Below are positions 34,701 through 46,700 of a stretch of DNA of 64,000 bases, piece by piece. Each line of letters opens with the position of its first letter. Positions within the stretch are counted from its first letter, which is position 1. The DNA is taken from positions 110,862,620 through 110,926,619 of the forward strand of contig OW804098.1 of NCBI GenBank assembly GCA_942159475.1. The letters are read 5' to 3'. The stretch comes from Sthenelais limicola. Taxonomy: Eukaryota; Annelida; Polychaeta; Phyllodocida; Sigalionidae. The notes under the pieces were generated by a model that made no database searches, was not told the DNA's origin, and saw only the letters and a program-made list of their open reading frames with translations. A program made the translations under genes and the position numbers.

Positions 34701-37700
34701 ATCGTTTCAGTCTTGACAAGAAAATAACATCCTGGAGCTTTAATGAAGCTGGATAAAATTAAATTCAATGGTCATTTGATAATTATTTTAAGCCATTTAA
34801 AGTGGCCGTTTCGTAGCATTATGCTCATTGCTGACAAAATACTGTATTTTCTGAGGGTTTATGCCCCATAGAGATTAATAGTTCAGAGAAATATTTGTAA
34901 CCTTTATATCAAAATGATGTTCAATTTAGGGGCTTCATATAGTGAAAATATTTTTCAATAATATATATAAGCAATGAGCAATCACAGGTCGTTTCATAGC
35001 ATTATGCATTCCACCAATATGCACCTATTTTAAACAGAACAGTAATTATAAGTTACAGGTTGTAAGATCAATATCTCCTCATTATTTTACTTCTGACAAA
35101 TAAATAACTTTCTGGAGCTTCAATGAAGTGGGGTAAAATAAAGTTCAGGGATCTTTTAATTATTATTTCAGACCATTTAAAGTGGCCGTTTCGTAGCATT
35201 ACGTTTTTCAAAAATATTGCTAATGAGACATTTAAGGCCTCGAAAATGCTTAGAATTTTGTTTTTCTATATATCATTTAAAGAAATGGGTTTAGAGTACT
35301 ATTTAAGTCTAATAGGGATAGTTTAAACACTCAAATAGAATAACAAAGGGGGTGGAGAAAAAAAGGTAGAAAATGCACCACTTTCGTAGGATTCGACCAG
35401 TTACATTTGTCTGCCTGCCCATTACAGTAACACATCGAACAATAGAGGATTTGCATGGCCGCCATTTTGAACCTTGATTCACATGGAATTATGGGACTAA
35501 GGGTACAGTCTAAAATCTATAGAAAACATGCCATATTCAGCATGTAATATTTATTAATGCTCTAATGTCAATATCCACATGTTTTACATGTTTCCATAAT
35601 ACATGTCCCGTCTCTCCCATCATGCATTTGGTTTTCATAAATCATTTATATAAGCTATGATTTTAGTGAAAACACTCTTACGATTTTCTATAGTATCTTG
35701 CCAAACATTTGTATGGCAGATTTTAACAGAATCCATCCCAGCATGCACTGCAGTAGACATGCGCAGTGAGACATGCAACTCCCCTATTGCCCGCGTTAAT
35801 CAGATTCCTGTAATAGCCATCCCAACATTTCTCACTTTGACTTCCTAAATATATCATGCAATGAGATATGAGAAAAGATAAATTTCAGGAAAAACAGATT
35901 GTGCATGAATATGTTTGTCCTATAGTAACTGTTCTGTGAATACAATCATTCTCCAATACCCCGATCCTCCCTGTTCCCTCTTCTTCACTCTCCCACTCCT
36001 CTACATGTAGTTAGGTTCCCCTGAAAATGGAGCTTTCCCAGGCTATAGGAGGTTTTGCAGACTATAACAGAGTGTGGAGATCCCAATTTAAAAAAGGCTT
36101 CAATATCACATTTTTACCTTCTTAAACCACGTAAACCTCCACACAGACCTACAGGTGGGACAGTTTTTTCAAGTGTGCTGTTTTGCTATTTTGGGATCTG
36201 GGAAAAAGGGGAAATTTAGAATACCTTGAATATAATTTTTTGGTCTTGGATCATAATATACTAGTGTTGACATTCTTGGAAAATTTTATTCCAACAAATT
36301 CGGACCTTTGGTTGTCTTATTATGTCACTTTTTAATTTCCTCTTTTATACAGTCACACGTAAAATCCCAATTTTGTTGGAAAATATTGAAATCATTGAAT
36401 TTAACTGAAGGGAATGGCTTGTAAAACCTATAAATTGTATGTTTGATGCTCATATGGGCACAAATAAGCATTTATTATTTCTTTCAATCCAAAATTACTG
36501 CAGAAAATATATATTTTGGCCCCTTATATTGTGCCTAGGGAAGAGCTTTCATGTGTGAAACACAATAATACATCAGTTGAACAACTTTTATGGAATAAAA
36601 ATACCTTCATCTGGCTTTAAATCATTACAAATGGAACCAAAATTAATTTCTAATTACTTTCAACCTAAAGAAAAAGCCAAAGATATATATTTTGGACCAC
36701 CCTCTGATATGATTATTGAAGGGATTTCATGCGTTACTATGTTGGAAAACACAATACTAATTTAGTTGAAGTGTCTTTCTGAAATAAGATTGGCATCAAC
36801 TGGCTTTATATCATATGAAATGAAATAACAACTAGTTTATAATGACTTTTACTTCAAAGAAACAGCTAAAACTATATTTTTGGCCACCCTATGTCAAGAT
36901 CATTAATGGGATTTCATGCGTTATTCTATAAACTAACACAGTATCAATTTAGTTGAAAAACCTTTATCAAATAATAAGTATCATCCCATTGGTTTAAATA
37001 ATTCGAAATGATATCAATATTAATGCACAATTCTTTTCAACCCAAAGAGAGAGCCCATAGTATATATTTTGGGCCAGCCTCTGTCATCATTATTGAAGGG
37101 ATTTCATGCGTTACTATGTTGGAAAACACAATAGTAATTTAGTTTAACAGGCTCCATGAAGTAACAATAGCATCAACTTGCTTTAAATCATATCAAATGG
37201 ATTAACAACTAATTCATAATGACTTCTAATCCAAAGAAACAGCTAAAAAATATATTTTGGGCTACCCTATGACAAGACCATTGATGAGATTTCATGCATA
37301 ATTGTGTAATCCAACACAATATTAATCTAGCTGAGCAACCTTTATGAAATAAAAAGTATCCTCCCATTGCTTTAAATAATTCGAAATGATATCAATATTA
37401 ATGCATAATTCCTTTCAACCCAAAAGGCCACCCTATGACAAGACCATTGATGGGATTTCATGCGTTATTGTGTAAATCAACACAATATCAATTTAGTTGA
37501 ACAGCCTATATGAAATTAAATTCATCATTAGTTTGCTATGAATAATTCGAAACGATATCAATATTAATGCATAATTACATTCATCCTAAAGAGAGAGCCT
37601 GAGATATAAATTTTGGGCCACCTTATGACATGATTATAGAAGGGATTTCATGCGTTAGCAAGTAAACCAAAAGAAAAATAATTTAGTTGAACAGGTTTTA

Positions 37701-40700
37701 TAAAATAAAAATGAGCTTCACCTTGCTTTAAATAATTACAAATGCAATTGCAACTAATATGTAAATTATTTCAACTCATTGAGAGATCCATTGGCATATC
37801 TTTTGAGCCACCCTATGTCATGATAATTGTAGGGCCTTCATGCGTTATGCTTAAATACACACAATGATACATCAGTTGAACAAGTAATGTGCTTTGAATC
37901 ATTTCAAAAAGAATCTCAACTAATCTATTATCATTTTCAAACCAGAAATGCAGCCAAATAATTATATTGGGCCACCTTTTCTACTATATCTGCTGATGTG
38001 TCACTGCCAGTTAACATAGGGCTTTCATGCGTTACTAAGGGACATTTTAAGGGTTATTGGACTGTTATTTGTCCTGAATCAAGATTATCACCAAATTGTG
38101 TAGTGGTGTCATAAGGGAGATTGAAATGGGACTAGAAAATGGTTATATGAATTATTTTCTTTTATTTGTTTATCCTGTATGCATTATTATTCAGCCATAA
38201 CGCATGAAATCCCTTCTGGTTGGAAAATGAGGGTTGCAGACAATAACCTCTCAGTCACCCAAAAGTTATGAAAATATCAGGTGGAATTTTTTATACAGTA
38301 AACAATACCTGTATACCATCTTCAATATACAGTTTTAGATAGATATGACAAAAATATATATTTTTAACCATTCATGTAATAAAAGGGATTTCATGCGTTA
38401 TTTTGATGTTGGAAATTATTGAAGGTCACTGTGGAGGTCGTTAATATGTTCATATGCTCAAAAAGTAATTTATAACTAATTTAGTCCTAGATGTATTAGG
38501 GAAATAAAAGGAAACATGTAGGAGAATGTTCTAGGCATTGTGCAAATCATTTATATTTTACCTCATTGGCTTTTTCTATTGAAAAATGATGCAAAAAATC
38601 AGTTTTTAGAATTTTAAGGCACTAAATATTGGGATCAGCCTTGGAAAAGTATACATGGAATGAAAGCCCTTGTTCATAGGAATGAAATGAGACTAATTTC
38701 TTTAAGATCCAACGCATATTAATCATGATATGGCAGCAAATATGATATTTAGGCAAAACAGCACACTTGAAAAAACTGACCCCTGTACAGACAAAAAAAA
38801 CTGATGGGGACATCCCAGACTAATGTGCTACAGTTGAGATTGACTGAGATTGAGAAACATTTATTTTAAAAGTCCTGGGACAATTATCTGGCCTGTGACA
38901 ACCATCCAACCGACTTCTCTGACTTCATCATTTATACTAGATCACCGAATCTCTGGGCAAATTGCCATTGATAATTCACAGTAGGCTAGTGAACAATTCC
39001 ATCTTGTCCATTGACTGAAGGTGGCTCACAGCTTATTTCTTCATTTGTTACTCTTATGATAGAATGGTTTACACTGTTGATAATAATATATATTGTTCAC
39101 TGGATTAAGAAAAAACTTTTAATATTATTCAACATTATTAGAGTCGCCAAACAATTAATATGCTACAATGAATACTCTGTGAGGTGTTTTTTAATTGAGT
39201 TGATCTTTAATTATTCAATAAAATTTGTATTATTCCAAATCAAATCCTTTATAACATGGTTTTTGAAGACTCAATACAGGTCTTGGATACAGACCAAGAG
39301 AAAAACCCATTACAGTTTCACTTTCAGTAAACATCCGTCAAAATCTAGATACAATTTTTTACTTTGTCTACTGTTCTTTTCCAATTTTCTAAAAGTCATT
39401 TGACCTGTATATAAATATTTGGTCAGATTAATTTTTATATGGGGATTCATTTCAAGTTCATTTATGATTTGGAGATTCCCGTAATAGTTGAGAATGCAGC
39501 TTTTAACCATTGGACATAATAATAAGAATACCTGAGGACTGTTACCATAATTAAATAGAGAAATAAGCCATATGAATCTATAGCCATAAATTCCTCATCA
39601 ACTTTAAAACCTGAAAATCTAATTGTACAAGTTAATATTCTCAGGAAAAACCACAATTAGGCTCATGCACACCTTTTCTCTGATTTATGGGCAAAGAATA
39701 TGCTAGGTCATTTTATATCCATCACCTGTCTCTAGCTGATTTTAGTTGATAATTTGTTGTTTCAGTTCAATGCACATCTAGCTATTGTGCAAATGGAGGG
39801 CTGTAGTATCGTTGGTTCTGCTCCTGTATGTACATGTGCACCACCTTGGTCAGGCAGCAGATGTCAGACTATAGTAACACCATTTAGATTATCACTCTGC
39901 CAACATCTATGTGCTTAATGTAACTAACACTTTCCAATATACTTTTTAAAGTCACTTAAATTGTTAAAGACACAGGTTTGTGAGAAGTAAAAAATCATCT
40001 TGAAAAGGACAACAATTAAAAATATCCTCTAAGACCCTGCACACACACAAAGCCGATTTAGCCCCCTATTGCTCCCTGATTTTGGGTCTCCTGATGAATC
40101 CTATTGTTCCATTTCAAATCCTGGTTTATGTTTAGTGCTACTAAAATTGTATAGTACTTTTAACTTTTCCATTTGCTTTGAAAATACAATCATTTTGAAA
40201 CTAGTCCCAGGCTCATCACTTCAGCCCCTCCATTTAGCTACAATAAAAGCAAAGTTCCAAAACATTATGGTTTGTGGTGGTATTCCCAAACAAATCAATG
40301 TCTTATAGTAAATATCCATTCTCATAACAGGTACTGGAACTTGCAAATGGAAAAAATTAACAAATACATACTGTTATACTGAGATACTATTTTACAGACC
40401 AATGCAGCCCAAATCCCTGCCAGAACAGTGGTGTGTGCAGTGCAAGAAATGGAGCTGTCAGTTGCCGCTGTGCTACAGGATGGACAGGTTCAAGGTGTGC
40501 CACATGTAAGCTATCCAAAATACATATATTTTTCAGATCTATTTTGAATGAAACACTCTCTTTCAAACCTTGCATCGACAACCTAGAAAAAAAATGATTC
40601 ATTTCCTAATCACTACTAGACAAACTACAAATATGCAAAATATTGCCTTAAGTATTATTTTCAGCAATTTAATTTTCATTTTTTAAAGCAGTTGTACATA

Positions 40701-43700
40701 AATGACCAGGTCTTCTTTCCAATGTTCTTCCTGTTGCCTGATTGTCACTAATGTTAGTTGTTAGTTATAAACCCAAGTAACTAAATAAGGCCGATGTACA
40801 TTATGTTTCCAAACATCCCTCCAATTGAACCTGGATAACATTTCTTTAATATATTATATATATTATACGAGTTCTATAAAAGTATACATATTGTCACAGT
40901 TTACAATGTTTGGTACACCTATCACTTCTTACAAACATGTTGGATGGTCAATATAGCATGGCAACTGTTCCTGAAAAATTTTGAAATTGTAAAAACATTA
41001 GGATCTTGTGGCAATCTAATCTATTTCATAAAAAATGATGAAAACTAATTTTATCTTTGCAAGTTGTGGTGAACAAATTTCCGCATCTGTTGATATATGA
41101 CATTATGATTCCAATATGGTCCGTATGAATAAAAAGAGTATGAGTAGAGGGTTGAAATGGGAAAAAATGACCACTGGCCCTCAGAGCTGAAAAGTCGTCA
41201 AATGGGTGAAATTGGCCATATGCTTTAGGAGTGTTATGAGCCAAATAAGAAAAATGTGAAAATGATACTGGGATATTACCATTCTAATTCTTTCAAGCAT
41301 TGTCGATGATGATTTAGCAATGTATATGCCCAGATGGCAGGTGTCTTTGAATAAAGAATTTGTAAAAAAAAAAAATTATTTTGCTCCAGAATAGTTTGCA
41401 TTTGATCATTTGGATGTTTTTTAAGACCTTCCCAAGAAAAGGGATATTTGCCTAAGATTTGTGGCATGGATTGCATTACCTTTTAAGGTTTATTCTGTGG
41501 CCATTTTCCAGCTCTGCAGTTTATATTCACATAATATGGCAACAGATAGCCAGAGCAACCGTGATGTTCCATTTATTTCTCATTTCTCATTTTTAATGTA
41601 GATATGATGCGGAAGAAATTGATCATTGCTGTTTTAGCTTCAGAAAGGGAAAGGTAAAGAACCTGTGAACAGATACTATGTAAGATTTATTACAGTCATC
41701 CAATATCTTTGCATGAATGAACGAGTTCTACTATTTTGCAAATTTCCTGATTGAATCTTATTGTAGCACCTGGTCCAGGGTTCACTTGTGTGCCACCGTG
41801 TTCCACCACACAAATCTGTGCTCCCCCAACAAGCAATGTTGCACTAACTCCCACATGTAGAGGTAAGTGTAAAGTTGTAGTAGGTCTGGCTTTATGCCTG
41901 AATACAAGAGCCTATAGCTCTTGATCACACAGTCACAATTCAGAACTTTTAAAACTGTAGCATCATAATCACACATTATTGCTGTATTTAATCAGGGAAT
42001 TATTTCACTCAAGTAGACCTCCGCCTTTATATATAGCAATTCAATTTGCAAGAACTGCATAGAAATTTGATTTTACTTTGGACGACTTCAGAATAATATT
42101 ACATGCAATGGTGAAATTATACTTTCTGCCTTTGACAAAATTAATACTTCAAAATTAATACCAATTATCACATGTACACATCCATCTTAATAATTGTTAG
42201 CAGTTTCCTCAGTTACATTTATGGTACGTCCTATTCGTGTGGATCCACACATGTGGTGTGCATATAAACTCACCTTACATAATATTGATTTGTTCTTCAT
42301 AGCTTGTGCTGATGACCCACAAAATATTGCTGCATGTGCAGCTTTATCAGCTACAGGAGAATGCAGTAACAGTAATAGCAGAGACTTTTTGTCTTCATTC
42401 TGTCCCCGAACCTGTAATCTTTGTGTACCACCACCAGTTGGTAAGTTTCTTGTATTCATTATTAATGATATGTCATCACTCTTATTAGTTGTATCTGGGT
42501 TAGACCAATTGATGTCAAATGTTTGTACCACTGCAAGTGGTCACATAAGATAAGATAAGATAAGATGTTTTTTATTTGTCACAATCGAAGAGTACAGAGT
42601 GGGTACAGTCGAATAAAAATAAAAGAGACAAATTGGTCGACACACCTTATGATACCGCAAGGTACCATTTCTTCTGGTGGTTACCACAAATTTGGAAAAG
42701 TTTTAGAGTGACTAACCTAGGATGACTTAGTGAAAGAGACTACGCAGGTGGGTAGAATTAATAAGTAAATTACTTAATTTTCCGAGCCAAGCAGTAGAGC
42801 TAGACTTTACATGTGTTGGTATTCAAGGAATATATAAACAAAACTGTATAAGACATTGTGTCTGTGGGCGTTCATACAATACAGTACGAGACATAATAAT
42901 AAACTTTTGAGATTCAATAGATTGTTATTCTATTATCTTAGACACCTTTTAATTCAGGCATGTTGGGAAAAAAAAAAACAAAAAAAAACAGTACGCACTT
43001 AGAGAAAACAAAATCAAACACCATCACGAATGGTCTAAAAAAACTATTAAAATTTCAACCAACATCTCCAAAAGAACAGTTAAAAATAATATCAAATTTT
43101 TGACCCGAATAAAAGCTCTGGGATTGAGCATATGCCAGGCAAAATTCTTAAAAGCTGTCTAATGGCACTAACACCACAAGTAGCACACATGGTAAACAGC
43201 TCCATAGCTACATCTATGGTCCCAGACATATTTAAGAAGTCGGTAGTAACCCCCCTTCACAAAAGTGGCCTGAAAAACGAAACAAATAACTACAGGCCCA
43301 TCTCTGGAATTAATATGCCAGCAAAAATTCTAGAGAAAACAATCCAGCTACAACTTTCCTCATACCTAGAAGAACAGGAAATCTATTTTAGCAAACAATA
43401 TGGGTTTAGACGAGACCACTCAGTGACACAAGCGCACATAGACCTTCTTGAACCAATATATAGTAACATCAATAACACTACACAAACAACCGCAGTCTTT
43501 TTGGATTTCAAAAAGGCTTTTGATACGGTCCATCACAAAATAATTGTGAATCATTGTAGTCTAAAGCATATTCAGTAATAGGTATAAGACTGTACATAGG
43601 GATTTGATCAACGGCTGGCATAAGTGTTTGCTGTGTGTTTGGTTGTTTGGGGATTAAGGGGTGCTCAAATGCCGTGTTGATTTGATCCCCCGAAAGGAAA

Positions 43701-46700
43701 GCAGGTTGATTTGCATCCATATTGGCGATATTAGAGGAAATACAGGAGAAAACACCAAATATATGTCAAAATAAAGCACAAAATGTTCTGAAAAGTCACT
43801 CACTCAACTCCTCGCCTCATACTCAGTCGTTAGATATCCTTATTTAATGCGATCGTGATGATATAAGTCCAATATATCGACGTATTTGGCAGCGAAGGTA
43901 GCGCTCCTCAAAAACACGTCTTTCACCTCCGAAGGCGGCTCTCTCTTCTATGCTAGCCATTGCAATCAACCAAAAACATACTCATACAAAACTTTCTTTG
44001 ACACATCTGGAGCATCTTTCCATTGAAATTCACACAGGTTGCGCATGACGCTGTTGTTGCGGCGGCTACGGTGACCCTGGCTGCTACGGGAGAAATTATC
44101 CAGACAGCTCAGCAGGAGGACTCAGAAATCCTAAGGGTAATTGCTATAGTGGAAGAAGGAACTCCAGTTCCAGACAAGCAGTCACTGTCCGGCGAATCGG
44201 ATGAATTTAGTACCTATATGCATAATTTAGGGAGTTTGTTGGTGAGAGTTGGTGTGTTGTGTTTGTCGTGGACTCGACCTCGCACCAGCATGATAATCTG
44301 CTAGGTGATTCAAGGTGATCTTTTAAGACTGGTTGGACAGCCAAGAAGTATTTCTGGCACAACATGAAAGGGGATCTGAAGAGATGGCTAAGGGCATGTC
44401 CGGAATGTAGCATGCCGAAGACGAGGGGTGGTGGGGGAATCATGCCTCTTAAAAAGGAATTGCATGGAGAACGCTGGAGCCAAGTTGGGTTGGATATCAT
44501 AGGTACATTTCATCCTACCCCCAGGGGTAATAACTACGTAATGGTAGTGACGGATCACTATTCAAAGTAGGCGGAGACCTATCCAATGCCTGATCACACT
44601 GCTGAGAGATGCGTGGAAGTTCTCTTCCAGGAATGGATTCTCCGGTTTGGTTGTCCTGTGTCGTTACAAATGGACGGAGCACCGGAATTTAGGTCCACTC
44701 TGGTTCAGAGCTTGTTGGAGATGCTAGGGATCGCAAAACTGATTACCCTATTGTATCGACCACAGTCGAATGGTCAGACGAAAAGGATGAATCAGGTCCT
44801 AGTAGAACCACTGTCCTGTCTGACTGATTACAGTGCAACAGACTGGGATTTGTTGGCTCTGTGTATCGCTCACGCGTATAGAGCGGAACGGGGTGGTATA
44901 GATTTTCCGTGCAGAGTGCCATTCATGAAAAATCTTAAGCATTGGTTAAGGTTAATAATAATATAAGGCACAAGTTTGTTCGTGAGAATCTCAGAGTGGC
45001 GGCGATCCACCAAAAACGGGATTTTCACCGGTGTTCTTACCTTAAACGCTTTGAAGTGAGGGAAGTTGTACACCGTTACAACAATCCACAGGCCAGTAAA
45101 AAGATCGGTCCCAAGTGGGATGGCCCCTTCAAAGTGAAATGGTTTATAGGGGGTACAACCTATGAACTGGAAACAGTTGGAGGAATAGTAAGGTGTTATG
45201 TCAACTACCTTAAGCAAGCCTCTGACAGAGACAGACCCATACAGGTAGTGAATCTTGATAGAGCACCATGCTTTGCAAAGGGCTTGCCACAATGTCCTTA
45301 GACTTGACAATGGGAAAGTGTCAGCTGGTAGAGAATGTCCTGATCTGGCACCTGAAGGAAAGGGGAAAAGTCTCTGTGTGTGTCAAGAGACGTGGAAGAC
45401 ATAAGCAGGGAAAGCGGAAGAGCTTGAAAGCAACAAAAGCTGCTGCTCCGCTGTTGCCCAAGGCTAATGTTGTGAAACGGAAACGCGGAAGACCACCTAA
45501 AATATGGGTGCAAGATCTGCTCACTCCAGTTGTAGCTCCACAGAGAGGAAGACCTTGTAAGAATGTTACTGTTCCGCAGCCAGACCTTTCTGTCAGGAAA
45601 GTGGGAAGGCCAAAGAAAGATGCAGCTGTGCGATGGAAGGAAGTTGCAGAGGACAAAGTCAGCTCTCCTGTTGAAGTTGTAAAGGGGAAACGAATGCGCC
45701 ATCCCCCAGATCATTTCCAACTGAAGGCTTAGCTGTTTGTGTACCAACATGGGGAATGAGGGTCTGATTCCCCAGATCAAAACACAACAAGAAGTCAACC
45801 TAGGTGGCAGGGCGGAATGATGCACCTTGGGTCCCCAAACGGCGTATGAAACTTTATTCCGTTATTGTTTTATATGGCCGGGAAAGAACCTAAAATTGTT
45901 CCGACGGATTAGTAACTTTTTGTACCGTGTTGTGGCTTGGACTAGGCCTATGGGGCATAGAGATTCTAATTGGTCCAATTGGTCCAGGATCTTGGTTGAA
46001 ATATCTTGAAATAGCTGCCTGAGGCGTCATACATGATGAAACAGGCGGGGAACGGAGATTCCAAGGCAGTGTGATAAAAAACCTGACAAGAGTCAGGCAG
46101 TTCGTGGACGGAGGCAATGACACTGAGGTGAGCGCTGGCGTGTGTGCGAACTAGTGTTGTAACGGTGTAACTAGCGGTAGTTGCAACCGGTGCTCAGTAG
46201 TTCACTCCTGTTGTGGAGCTCTCTTTGCTTCCGGACTTGAACCTGTAAGTATGCTTTCTAACGATGCTCTTCATTTCTGGTTGATTCGCATATGAAAACC
46301 TGAATGAAATGTTGCTGTTAGTTTGCCTAATTAATGGAAATGTGTTTATGTACCGCTAGTAGTAGTCACGGAAGTTGTTGGTTTGATTTATTGGTGGTTT
46401 CTCGCTAAAATACTGTGGATATAGATCACCGTAGCCACGACCCGGATGCTCTGTGTAGTATGAGCTTTTTTTTAATAGGAGCCATGCACATGAGTTTTGA
46501 ATCCTTATGTAGCTTGTTGGGTATGTTCTGAATTATTGGGTAGCATTTTAGAACTAGAACCCTCCAAGAGGCTGTTGTAGCGTATGTTTCCATCACTTTT
46601 TTTTAATGGAAGGAACCAAGGAACCAAGGATGGAAGGAACCAAGCTTCTGACAAGGAGCCTCTGGCTCGTCCGGCACAATCTAAGCAGGGTCATCCTGTC

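Larger units (their letters stand above)
39718..40766 (+). repeat. Segmental duplication, unit 1 (3' part)
   Basis: Homologous to about 48271-49225, exons and introns alike. It carries the broken EGF-a exon and EGF-b exon 1. Confidence 0.85.
41590..42546 (+). repeat. Segmental duplication, unit 2 (5' part)
   Basis: The counterpart of 32017-33005. Homology stops exactly where a LINE tail (AGATAAGATAAG) begins at 42547, so the insertion came after the duplication or at its edge. Confidence 0.85.

Noticed and set aside
19330..38782. Regular boxes with spacers as a CRISPR-like array
   Set aside because: The genome is eukaryotic, spacers are about 170 bp and partly homologous, boxes occur in both orientations, and the arrays lie inside TIR transposons.
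43132..45301. One continuous retroelement from the RT at 43132 to the integrase at 45301
   Set aside because: The RT is of the non-LTR type and stops at block A. The integrase is Ty3/Gypsy type, so they are separate insertions.
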